Positions 42,808-50,478 of a stretch of DNA of 64,000 nt are shown one piece after another (the first letter of the stretch is position 1; every line of letters begins with the position of its first letter). The stretch is from an uncultured Caulobacter sp. (GTDB lineage: Bacteria; Pseudomonadota; Alphaproteobacteria; Caulobacterales; Caulobacteraceae): NCBI RefSeq assembly GCF_947036865.1, contig NZ_CAMQSF010000001.1, positions 186,001 through 250,000 on the forward strand. Direction: 5' to 3'. Both the position numbers and the translations under genes were made by a program. The notes under the pieces are model-generated. The model was not told the origin of the DNA and ran no database searches. It saw only the letters and a program-made list of their open reading frames with translations.

Positions 42808-43514
42808 TCTATCTGCGTTCGTTCCTGTTTCAGCTGTTCTTCTGGCTGTGGTCGGCGGTCTGGGCGATCGGCATGATCGTCACCTTCCCCCTGCCCCGCC
42901 GCGCCAATACCTGGTGCCTGCGGGGTTGGGCCCGGGGCCTGATCTGGGCCCTGCGCTGGCTGGCCGACATCCGGGTCGAGGTGCGCGGCGAGCGGTATCG
43001 CCCGACGGGGCCGGCCCTGGTCGCCGCCAAGCACCAGTCGATGTTCGACGTCTTCAGCCAGTTCGCCCTGCTGCCCGACGCCTGCTTCGTCATGAAGAAG
43101 GAGCTGCTGATGGTGCCGCTGTTCGGCTGGCACGGCCTGAAGGCTGGGATGGTCGTGGTCGACAGAAGCGGCCACTCGGCGGCGCTGAAGAAGCTGGTCC
43201 GCGACGCCGTCGACCGGATGAAGGAGACTCGCCAGGTGGTGATCTTCCCCGAAGGCACGCGCGGCGAGCCGGGCCAGCCCGGCGACTACAAGCCCGGCAT
43301 CGCCGCTCTCTATCGCGAGCTCGACATGCCGGTGACGCCGCTGGCCCTTAACTGCGGCAGCCATTGGAACAAGGGCTTCCTGCGCGAGCCCGGGACGATC
43401 GTGTTCGAATATCTGGAGCCCATTCCAGCCGGCCTGAAGCGGGCGGAGTTCATGCGCGAACTGCAGACCCGCATCGACGGCGCGACCAAGGCGCTGGAGG
43501 ATGAGGGGCTCTAG
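42804..43514 (+). CDS. plsC: 1-acyl-sn-glycerol-3-phosphate acyltransferase PlsC
   Basis: Starting at TTG 42804, the 236-aa membrane-bound protein has an N-terminal hydrophobic segment, the catalytic H-Q-S-M-F-D (HX4D) motif and F-P-E-G-T-R-G as the glycerophosphate-binding motif. It makes phosphatidic acid from lysophosphatidate. It is the last gene of the ftsE-ftsX-ydcF-plsC run and ends just before a large inverted repeat. Confidence 0.88.
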   Translation: MIYLRSFLFQLFFWLWSAVWAIGMIVTFPLPRRANTWCLRGWARGLIWALRWLADIRVEVRGERYRPTGPALVAAKHQSMFDVFSQFALLPDACFVMKKELLMVPLFGWHGLKAGMVVVDRSGHSAALKKLVRDAVDRMKETRQVVIFPEGTRGEPGQPGDYKPGIAALYRELDMPVTPLALNCGSHWNKGFLREPGTIVFEYLEPIPAGLKRAEFMRELQTRIDGATKALEDEGL

Positions 43515-43529
43515 CCGTCAGCGGGCCGC

Positions 43530-43616
43530 CCTCGTCCTTCGACAGGCTCAGGATGAGGGCTAAGTTCGGCGTCGCGTCAGTCGAAACCCTCATCCTGAGC
43601 TTGTCGAAGGAAGAGG
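43530..43616. repeat. REP-like inverted repeat (CTTCGACAGGCTCAGG type)
   Basis: The arm 43530-43559 (containing CCTTCGACAGGCTCAGG) is mirrored by 43587-43616 (containing CCTGAGCTTGTCGAAGG), with a 27-base spacer. It separates the convergent plsC and ChaC-like genes. Sequences of this form are widely scattered in alphaproteobacterial chromosomes. Confidence 0.75.
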
Positions 43617-43640
43617 ATTTCGCTTCGCACCGATGGGTCT

Positions 43641-44189
43641 CTAGGCCGCCCCCTCAATGGCCTCCACCATCTTCAGCAGCGTCTCCATCGCGTGATCCCG
43701 CACCCCGTCCTCCCGGAGGTGCAGAACTAGATCGCGCAGATAGTCGATGTTGCGGCCCGACAGGCCCTTGGCGCCGGCGATCAGCGCCGCCTGTTGCTCC
43801 AGGGTCAGGGCGCCGGCCCACTGGCTATGTTTGGTATCGGACAGGAACACCAGCGCCGGAACCCTGCCGGCGTCGATCTTAACCTCGCGCCAGGTCTCGA
43901 AATAGGTCTCGGTCGGCTGTTCGCGTTCGCGCAGATAGGCGTAGACCGCCGCCCATTCCGAGGCCGCCACGCGGTAGGCGACGCCACGCGCCGCGCCGCC
44001 GGGCGCAAGGCCCAGCACCAGGCCCGGCCGCTCATAGGTGCCGCGATGGTGGACCGAATAGATGCAGAAGGCGCGGCGGCGACCGTGGAGCACGGCCGGT
44101 CTTCGGTCTATGAACGGGAACCCGGGCCGCCACATCAGCGATCCGTAACCGAACACCCAGCGATCCTCGCCGCCGCCTGCCAAAGCCAT
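43641..44189 (-). CDS. Gamma-glutamylcyclotransferase (ChaC-like)
   Basis: From ATG 44189 the 182-aa protein has V-F-G-Y-G-S-L-M-W-R-P near the start, the substrate-binding loop of ChaC-type cyclotransferases. A Y-x-R-P-G-L-V-L-G-L segment and E-T-Y-F-E-T-W follow. Such enzymes cleave glutathione or gamma-glutamyl peptides to 5-oxoproline. A longer start at 44219 would overlap the divergent DUF2125 gene (CATG). Confidence 0.82.
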   Translation of the reverse strand: MALAGGGEDRWVFGYGSLMWRPGFPFIDRRPAVLHGRRRAFCIYSVHHRGTYERPGLVLGLAPGGAARGVAYRVAASEWAAVYAYLREREQPTETYFETWREVKIDAGRVPALVFLSDTKHSQWAGALTLEQQAALIAGAKGLSGRNIDYLRDLVLHLREDGVRDHAMETLLKMVEAIEGAA

Positions 44190-44217
44190 CACCGATCCCG
44201 ACTGGACGCGCCCCTTC

Positions 44218-45240
44218 ATGACCCATAACGACGCCGCCCCGTCCCGCAAAGCCCCCGCGAAGGCTCGGCGGAGCCGTCTGTTCGCGCCGTTCATTCTCGC
44301 GGCCCTGGTCGCCGGCGGCTGGAGCTATGGTTGGTTCTGGCTGCGCGGGCAGGCCGAGCAGCGGATGGACGCCGCCGCCGCCGACCTGAAATCGCGCGGC
44401 TATGACCTGGCCTGGAGCGCCCGGACCTTCCACGGCTTTCCGTTCCGGATGAACGTCGACCTGACCGACGCCCGCATCGCCGAGCCCACCGGCTGGGCGC
44501 TGCGCGTGCCGACGTTGAAGGGCGAGGCCGAGATCTTCGACCTGACCCACTGGGTGCTGGTCGCGCCCGAGGGCGTGATCCTGACCCGCCCCGAAAACGG
44601 CGACGTGGTCATCCGGGGCGAGGCGATCCGGGCCAGCATTTCGCACCTTGGCGAATACCCGCCGCGCATCTCGGTCGAGGGCGCGAAGCTGAACTTCGTC
44701 CCCGCGCCGGGCGCCGCGCGCTTTCAGCTGGTCTCGACCGAGCACGTGCAGCTGCATCTGCGGGCCGGTCCCGACGACCAGGGCGCGATCTTCTTCAAGG
44801 CAGACGGGGCGCGGACGGCGTTCACCGGCCTGCTCGGCCGCATCGCCCAGGACAAGCAGGCGTCGCTGCTGCTGGAGACCCGGCTGTCGCACGTTTCGGC
44901 GCTACGCGGTCGCAACTGGGCGGCGGCGGTTCAGCGGTGGAGCCAGGCCGGCGGGCAGATCACCGTCCAGCAGAGCCAGATCCTGGCCGGCGACGCCGAG
45001 GGCAAGGCCAAGTCCGGCGTGCTCTCGGTCGACGCCGACGGCCGGGTGACGGGCGCGCTGAGCGTCGCGATCAAGGAGCGCGCCGACCCGTCGCGTCCGC
45101 CCGAGACCCCGGAGCAGGCCGTGGCCGCCGCCGCCCAGGCCATCGGGGCCGAGCCGGTCATCGAGGCGGACCTTAAATTCCGCGACGGCCGCACGCTGCT
45201 GGGCGTGCTCGACACCGGACCAGCCCCGAAAGTCTATTGA
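44218..45240 (+). CDS. DUF2125 domain protein
   Basis: The 340-aa product has one N-terminal membrane segment (about 22-42) and a long periplasmic beta-rich region starting Y-D-L-A-W-S-A-R-T-F-H-G-F-P-F-R, the DUF2125 signature. The fold resembles AsmA/TAM-like lipid-binding proteins, but the role is unknown. It is divergent from the ChaC-like gene, with start codons nearly touching or overlapping. Confidence 0.82.
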   Translation: MTHNDAAPSRKAPAKARRSRLFAPFILAALVAGGWSYGWFWLRGQAEQRMDAAAADLKSRGYDLAWSARTFHGFPFRMNVDLTDARIAEPTGWALRVPTLKGEAEIFDLTHWVLVAPEGVILTRPENGDVVIRGEAIRASISHLGEYPPRISVEGAKLNFVPAPGAARFQLVSTEHVQLHLRAGPDDQGAIFFKADGARTAFTGLLGRIAQDKQASLLLETRLSHVSALRGRNWAAAVQRWSQAGGQITVQQSQILAGDAEGKAKSGVLSVDADGRVTGALSVAIKERADPSRPPETPEQAVAAAAQAIGAEPVIEADLKFRDGRTLLGVLDTGPAPKVY

Positions 45241-45342
45241 TCGAGCGCCGCGCGCCGAAACGCAATTTTCTTGCCGATAAGGCTGGCTATTGCGTGTTCG
45301 GCGGCAAAGACTATGGTCCGCCCTCCAATTTCGGGGAAGAAC

Positions 45343-46143
45343 ATGGGCAGCGACGCGACGGAAGCCACGCCGTCTCTCGAAGAGGTTCGATGGCGGCTCG
45401 ACGCCATCGACGGTGAACTGCTGAAACTGCTCGACGAGCGCGCCAGCCTGGCCGGCGCCGTCGCCGCGGCCAAGCGCGCATCGGGCGACACGGGGTTCGG
45501 CCTGCGTCCTGGCCGCGAGGCTCAGATCGTCCGCAAGCTCCTCGGCGCGCCGCGCGGGGCGGCCAGCGACGCGCTGGTGATCCGCGTCTGGCGCGAGATC
45601 ATGGCCGACAATCTGGCGCGCCAGGGTCCTTATCACCTGGGCGTCTTTGGCGGGCGCGATCCGGCCCGCGCGGTCGAGCTGGCCCGCCTGAGGTTCGGGA
45701 CCGCCCCGCGCCTGTCGGTGGCCGCCACGGCGCAGGACGCCTTGGCCATCGCCCGCGCGCCGTGGGGCGTGGCGGTGTTGCCGCTGGCCGCCGACACGCC
45801 CTGGTGGGGCCGGCTGCTGGCCGAACCGAAGCTGAAGGTGTTCGCCGCCCTGCCCTGCCTGGCCGCCTGGGGTCCGCAGGCGGCGCTGGCCGTGGCGGAG
45901 GTCGAGGTCGAGCCCACCGGCGGCGACCAGACCTTCTGGGTCACCGATTCCCCCAAGAGCGCCGCCGCCATCGTCGAGGCGCTGAGCCAGACCGACGTCG
46001 CCGCCGAGCTGATCGCCGAGGCCGGGGGCCTGAAGCTCTTCACCCTGTCCGGCTTCTTCCAGCCGCACGATGCGCGCCTGGCCCGCGCGCCCGGCCAACT
46101 TACGGGGGTCATCGGGGCTGCGCCGGAACAGTTCGACGTGTAA
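45343..46143 (+). CDS. Chorismate mutase domain protein
   Basis: The start is ATG 45343 (GGGGA upstream), giving 266 aa. Residues 12-95 are an AroQ-type chorismate mutase: V-R-W-R-L-D-A-I-D-G-E-L-L-K-L-L-D-E-R and a downstream I-x-R-V-W-R-E-I-M. The C-terminal 160 residues resemble a degenerate prephenate-dehydratase-like or ACT-type region without a clear catalytic T-R-F motif. It starts a run with hisC and tyrA for phenylalanine/tyrosine synthesis. Confidence 0.85.
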   Translation: MGSDATEATPSLEEVRWRLDAIDGELLKLLDERASLAGAVAAAKRASGDTGFGLRPGREAQIVRKLLGAPRGAASDALVIRVWREIMADNLARQGPYHLGVFGGRDPARAVELARLRFGTAPRLSVAATAQDALAIARAPWGVAVLPLAADTPWWGRLLAEPKLKVFAALPCLAAWGPQAALAVAEVEVEPTGGDQTFWVTDSPKSAAAIVEALSQTDVAAELIAEAGGLKLFTLSGFFQPHDARLARAPGQLTGVIGAAPEQFDV

Positions 46144-46187
46144 GAGACGCGCGTCCTCACTTGGACGTCCGAACACCGAGTAAGCCG

Positions 46188-47309
46188 ATGACCGCCCCGA
46201 CCACCGATCGCTTCGCCGCGCCCCGTCCCGTGCCCAAGGCCGGGATCCTGGACATCCACGCCTATGTCGGCGGCAAGTCGAAGGTCGAAGGCATCGCCCA
46301 TCCGGTCAAGCTGTCGAGCAACGAGAACATCCTGGGCAGCAGCGACAAGGCCAAGGCGGCCTATCGCGACGCCGTCGATCGGCTGCACATCTATCCGGAC
46401 GGCAAGGCCAATATCCTGCGCGACGCCGTCGCCAAGCGCTTCAATCTGGAGCCCGAGCGCCTGACCTTCGGCGACGGCAGCGACGAGATCTTCGCCCTGC
46501 TGTGCCAGGTCTATCTGGAGCCCGGCGACAACATCGTCCAGGGCGAGCACGGCTTCGCCGCCTACGCCATCGGCGCCCGCGCCTGTCAGGGCGAGGTGCG
46601 GATGGCCAAGGAGATCAACCACCGCATCGACATCGACGAGGTGGTCAAGTGCGTCGACGAGCGCACGCGCCTGGTCTTCATCGCCAACCCCGCCAACCCG
46701 ACCGGCACCTGGCTGACGGGCGAGGAGATCCGCGCCCTGCACGCGGCCCTGCCGCCGTCGGTGGTGCTGGTCCTGGACGGCGCCTATGCCGAGTTCTGTA
46801 GCGACCCGCGCTTCGAGGACGGTCTGGATCTGGCCCGCGCGGCCGAGAACGTGATCGTCACGCGCACCTTCTCGAAGCTGCACGGCCTGGCCGCGCTTCG
46901 GGTGGGCTGGGGCTACGCGCCCGAGCACATCATCGCGCCGATCGAGCACATCCGCCCGCCGTTCAACACCTCGATCCCCGGCCAGGAAGCGGCCGTGGCG
47001 GCCCTGTTCGACGACGACTTCCAGGCCCGCTCGCTGGCGCTGGTGGAGCAGTGGCGGCCGTGGCTGGCCCAGCAGCTGGGCGGACTTGGGCTGGAGGTGA
47101 CGCCGTCGGCGGCCAATTTCGTGCTGGCGACCTTCCCGACCACGCCGGGCAAGACCGCCAAGGAGGCCGAGGCCTTCCTGGCGTCGAAAGGCTATCTGGT
47201 CCGCGCCGTCGCCAATTACGGCCTGCCGGACTCGATCCGGATCACGGTGGGCCTGGAAGAGCAGAACCGGGCCGTGGTGGCGTTGCTCGGCGAGTTTCTG
47301 GGGCAATGA
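46188..47309 (+). CDS. hisC: Histidinol-phosphate/aromatic aminotransferase HisC
   Basis: The 373-aa fold-I PLP enzyme has L-S-S-N-E-N (substrate phosphate pocket), N-P-A-N-P-T-G, D-G-A-Y-A-E-F and the PLP lysine in T-F-S-K-L-H-G-L-A. Placed between chorismate mutase and the prephenate dehydrogenase it probably works mainly on aromatic keto acids, as many second HisC copies do. Substrate preference is inferred from context. Confidence 0.9.
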   Translation: MTAPTTDRFAAPRPVPKAGILDIHAYVGGKSKVEGIAHPVKLSSNENILGSSDKAKAAYRDAVDRLHIYPDGKANILRDAVAKRFNLEPERLTFGDGSDEIFALLCQVYLEPGDNIVQGEHGFAAYAIGARACQGEVRMAKEINHRIDIDEVVKCVDERTRLVFIANPANPTGTWLTGEEIRALHAALPPSVVLVLDGAYAEFCSDPRFEDGLDLARAAENVIVTRTFSKLHGLAALRVGWGYAPEHIIAPIEHIRPPFNTSIPGQEAAVAALFDDDFQARSLALVEQWRPWLAQQLGGLGLEVTPSAANFVLATFPTTPGKTAKEAEAFLASKGYLVRAVANYGLPDSIRITVGLEEQNRAVVALLGEFLGQ

Positions 47310-47325
47310 CCTTCCGACTCCCCGA

Positions 47326-47448
47326 TTTCCCCGGCGAATGCCGGGGCCCAGATCGAGCCCCCCAATGCCTATCTGGCCAGCGCGGCCGCATGGCGCGTTC
47401 ACCCCAAACGCCCGGGATGAATCTGGGTCCCGGCATTCGCCGGGAAGA
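47326..47448. repeat. REP-like inverted repeat (GGCGAATGCC type)
   Basis: Arms 47326-47353 and 47421-47448 are inverted copies, each with an inner palindrome CCGGCGAATGCCGG and an outer CCCAGAT/ATCTGGG. It lies between two co-oriented genes of the aromatic run (hisC and tyrA), unlike most other copies. Related to the 59.3-kb element. Confidence 0.75.
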
Positions 47449-47471
47449 ACGGATGAGAGTGAGCCTTATCC

Positions 47472-48410
47472 ATGTCTAACCCCGGTATCCTCTACCCCAA
47501 GCTCACCGTCATCGGCTGCGGCCTGATCGGCGGCTCGATCATTCGCGCGGCGCGCCAGCATGGCGTCGTCGGCGAGGTCACCGTGACCGACGCCAGCGAG
47601 ACCCACCGCGCCCGCGTCGCCGAACTGGGCATCGCCGATCATGTGACCGGCGACATCGCCGAGGCGGTCAAGGACGCCGACCTGGTCGTCATCGCCACGC
47701 CCGTGCTGTCGATCCCCGAACTCGCCGCCCAGGTGATCCCGGCCATGAAGCCCGGCGCCACCCTGACCGACGTCGGCTCGACCAAGGGCAATGTCGGCGA
47801 GGCCTTCCGCGCCCAGGATCTCTCGAAAATCCACGCCATCCCGGGCCACCCGATCGCCGGCACCGAGCGGTCGGGTCCCGACGCCGGTTTCGCCGAGCTG
47901 TTCGAGAACCGCTGGACGATCCTGACCCCGCTCGACAGCGAGGCCGAGGCCTACGCCGCCGCCGTCGCCAAGCTGTCGGCCTTCTGGCGCGCCTTCGGGG
48001 CCCAGGTCGAGCTGATGGACGAGAAGCACCATGACCTCGTGCTGGCCGTCGTCTCCCACCTGCCCCACCTGATCGCCTACACGATCGTCGGCAGCGCCGC
48101 GGACCTGGAGAACGTCACCGAGAACGAGGTCATCAAGTACTCGGCCTCGGGCTTCCGCGACTTCACCCGCATCGCCGCCAGCGACCCGACCATGTGGCGC
48201 GACATCTTCGTGGCCAACAAGGACGCGGTGCTGGAGATGCTGGGCCGCTTCACCGAGGACCTGCAGGCCATGAGCCGCGCCATCCGCTGGGGCGACGCCG
48301 ACACCCTGCACGCCCACTTCACCCGCACGCGCGCGATCCGCCGGGGCATCGTGGCGGCGGGCCAGGAGAGCGCGGAGCCCAACTTCGGGCGCGATCGCGG
48401 GAAGAGCTAG
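47472..48410 (+). CDS. Prephenate/arogenate dehydrogenase TyrA
   Basis: The 312-aa protein has the NAD-binding G-C-G-L-I-G-G-S, D-V-G-S-T-K, and H-P-I-A-G-T-E-R-S-G-P motifs of prephenate/arogenate dehydrogenases, plus a helical dimerisation domain with S-H-L-P-H-L. It makes hydroxyphenylpyruvate or tyrosine. It follows the hisC gene after the repeat; an ExbD-like gene follows 3 bases later. I cannot tell prephenate from arogenate preference. Confidence 0.9.
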   Translation: MSNPGILYPKLTVIGCGLIGGSIIRAARQHGVVGEVTVTDASETHRARVAELGIADHVTGDIAEAVKDADLVVIATPVLSIPELAAQVIPAMKPGATLTDVGSTKGNVGEAFRAQDLSKIHAIPGHPIAGTERSGPDAGFAELFENRWTILTPLDSEAEAYAAAVAKLSAFWRAFGAQVELMDEKHHDLVLAVVSHLPHLIAYTIVGSAADLENVTENEVIKYSASGFRDFTRIAASDPTMWRDIFVANKDAVLEMLGRFTEDLQAMSRAIRWGDADTLHAHFTRTRAIRRGIVAAGQESAEPNFGRDRGKS

Positions 48411-48413
48411 GCG

Positions 48414-48800
48414 ATGGAGCGGGGGATCAAGATCGCGGTCGGCGTTCTGGTCGGCCTCGTGGCGGTAATCGCCGCGTTGCTCGGTACCCACGTGGTTCGC
48501 ATCAAGATCGACCTTCCACCGGCCGAGCCCGTCGCGGCCGTAAAAAACGGCCCGGTCTTCGTCAACATCCAGCCCGACGGTCATCTGATGGTCGACGGCA
48601 AGCCGTCGACGCTCAACTCCCTGACCCAAGATGTGGCGGCTCGCTTCGCCGGCGTGCCGGCGGATCAGCAGCGCGTCATGATCCGAGCACCCGGCAACGT
48701 GAAGTACGAAGACTTCATGGCGGTCCTCAATCGCCTGCAGGGCCACGGCTGGAGCAAGGTCGGCCTCATCAATGAAGCCCCACCCGCGCCGCGGCCCTGA
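48414..48800 (+). CDS. ExbD/TolR-like protein lacking the membrane aspartate
   Basis: The 128-aa product has an N-terminal membrane segment (residues 6-28), the R-I-K-I-D-L-P-P linker and a periplasmic domain (V-F-V-N-I-Q-P-D-G, then D-Q-Q-R-V-M-I-R-A) that matches ExbD/TolR. The aspartate in the membrane segment, required for proton coupling in ExbD and TolR, is absent: the span contains only Ala, Val, Leu, Ile, Gly and Thr type residues. No exbB/tolQ partner is adjacent; it sits 3 bases after tyrA. Confidence 0.75.
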   Translation: MERGIKIAVGVLVGLVAVIAALLGTHVVRIKIDLPPAEPVAAVKNGPVFVNIQPDGHLMVDGKPSTLNSLTQDVAARFAGVPADQQRVMIRAPGNVKYEDFMAVLNRLQGHGWSKVGLINEAPPAPRP

Positions 48801-48909
48801 ACGCGACCTTTTCGCCACACCCCTCAACTTCCGCGTCAGCCTCGTGAAACGCCATCTGGCGGCGCGTTGCATAACAGCGTAATCGGCCGGCTCCCGAAGG
48901 ATGAGGACC

Positions 48910-49008
48910 ATGGCGCACAAAGCCCGGACCAATTCGCCGCTGTTCACCATGCTCGACCGCCAGGTCGAGTATGCGAACGCGCGCGCGTTGGAGGGGATCA
49001 CGGTCTAG
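48910..49008 (+). CDS. 32-aa microprotein with its own terminator
   Basis: ATG 48910 is preceded by AAGGATGAGG and the frame ends TAG 49006-49008. The product (starts M-A-H-K-A-R-T-N-S, ends E-G-I-T-V) is polar with a likely helix M-L-D-R-Q-V-E-Y-A-N-A-R-A-L-E. A strong terminator starts 32 bases after its stop, so a short transcript covering only this frame is plausible. An in-frame ATG at 48901 is an alternative start. Function is unknown. Confidence 0.55.
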   Translation: MAHKARTNSPLFTMLDRQVEYANARALEGITV

Positions 49009-49039
49009 GGTTCGACGGAACTCGGGAAGTCCGAAAAAG

Positions 49040-49070
49040 CCCCTCCTGGCCTTGAGCCGGAGGGGTTTTT
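49040..49070 (+). terminator. Strong intrinsic terminator
   Basis: CCCCTCC (49040-49046) pairs with GGAGGGG (49059-49065), extended by GGC/GCC, followed by TTTTT; an AAAAA run precedes the stem, so it could work in both directions. It separates the microprotein gene from rtcB, which begins at 49133. Confidence 0.85.
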
Positions 49071-49132
49071 CGTTTGTGCGGAAACACTTGCCGGCCCTGA
49101 CGCCAGGAGGGGGAGCAAGAGGAGAGAAGCCG

Positions 49133-50350
49133 ATGAGCGGCTTCACGCATATCGAAAGCGAGGGCGCGCCGATCAAGGCGTGGACCCAAGGGGTCCCGAT
49201 CGAGGACTCCGCCCTGAAGCAGCTGCGCAACGTCGCCAGCCTGCCGTTCATCCACAAGCACGTGGCGGTGATGCCGGACGTGCACTGGGGGATGGGCGCG
49301 ACCGTGGGCTCGGTAATCCCGACCTACAAGGCGATCATCCCGGCGGCGGTGGGCGTCGACATCGGCTGCGGCATGATGGCGGCGCGCACCTCGATCCGGG
49401 CCGAACACCTGCCGGACAACCTGTTCGGCGTCCGGTCCGACATCGAGGCCGCCGTGCCGCACGGCCGGACCGACAACGGCGGGCGCAACGACAAGGGCGC
49501 CTGGCAGTCCGAGCCGCCGGCCATCGCGGCCGAGAAGTGGGCGGGCCTGAAGGACGGCTACGACGAGATCGTGGCCCGCAACCCGAAGGCGGCTCACCCG
49601 CGCGGCTACGGCCACCTGGGCACGCTGGGCACCGGCAACCACTTCGTCGAACTGTGCGTCGACGAGGCCGGCGACGTCTGGGTGATGCTGCACTCGGGCT
49701 CGCGGGGCGTCGGCAACCGGTTCGGGACCTACTTCATCGAACGGGCCAAGCACGAGATGCGCCGGTGGTTCATCAACCTGCCGGACGAGGACCTGGCCTA
49801 CTTCGCCGAAGGCAGCGAGGGCTTCAACGACTACGTCCGGGCCGTGGCCTGGGCGCAGAAGTACGCCCTGGCTAACCGCGAGGTGATGATGGACCAGGTC
49901 CTGACCGTGCTGAAGAAGACGTTCCCGGACCTGACCGTGACCGAGCACGCGGTGAACTGCCACCACAACTACGTGTCGCGGGAAAAGCACTTCGGCAAGG
50001 ACGTCTACCTGACCCGGAAGGGCGCGGTGTCGGCCAAGGACGGAGAGCTGGGCATCATCCCGGGCTCGATGGGCGCCAAGTCGTTCATCGTGCGCGGCCG
50101 GGGCAACCCGGACTCGTTCTGCACGTGCTCGCACGGGGCCGGGCGGGCGATGAGCCGGAACGAGGCCAAGCGCCGGTTCACCATCGCCGACCACGTGGCG
50201 GCCACCGCCGGCGTCGAGTGCCGGAAGGACGCGGACGTGATCGACGAAACGCCGATGGCCTATAAGGACATCGACGCGGTGATGACCGCCCAGAGCGATC
50301 TGGTCGACATCGTGCACACGCTGCGCCAAGTCGTTTGCGTGAAGGGCTAG
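49133..50350 (+). CDS. rtcB: RNA ligase RtcB
   Basis: The 405-aa protein has the RtcB motifs: M-P-D-V-H-W-G-M-G, V-G-V-D-I-G-C-G-M (metal-binding cysteine), G-T-G-N-H-F, H-S-G-S-R-G-V-G and C-S-H-G-A-G-R-A-M-S-R with the guanylylated histidine. RtcB joins 2',3'-cyclic phosphate and 5'-OH RNA ends using GTP and Mn. GAGGAGAG precedes the ATG. RtcA, RtcR or archease genes are not present, so it is a standalone copy. Confidence 0.93.
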   Translation: MSGFTHIESEGAPIKAWTQGVPIEDSALKQLRNVASLPFIHKHVAVMPDVHWGMGATVGSVIPTYKAIIPAAVGVDIGCGMMAARTSIRAEHLPDNLFGVRSDIEAAVPHGRTDNGGRNDKGAWQSEPPAIAAEKWAGLKDGYDEIVARNPKAAHPRGYGHLGTLGTGNHFVELCVDEAGDVWVMLHSGSRGVGNRFGTYFIERAKHEMRRWFINLPDEDLAYFAEGSEGFNDYVRAVAWAQKYALANREVMMDQVLTVLKKTFPDLTVTEHAVNCHHNYVSREKHFGKDVYLTRKGAVSAKDGELGIIPGSMGAKSFIVRGRGNPDSFCTCSHGAGRAMSRNEAKRRFTIADHVAATAGVECRKDADVIDETPMAYKDIDAVMTAQSDLVDIVHTLRQVVCVKG

Positions 50351-50354
50351 CGGA

Positions 50355-50384
50355 CGCCGTCCGGTCGAAAGACCGGGCGGCGTT
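50355..50384 (+). terminator. Hairpin terminator after rtcB
   Basis: A 12-bp stem (50355-50366 with 50371-50382) closes a GAAA tetraloop, followed by TTT. It lies 4 bases past the rtcB stop. The T-run is short but the stem is strong. Confidence 0.6.
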
Positions 50385-50478
50385 TCGCGTTGAGGGCTTG
50401 CCAGTCTCGGCCCGCCCGGCCGAAAAGGAGCCAACGACGCCGCGCCTCGTCGGCGATAGGGTCTCAGGGGAATACGAC

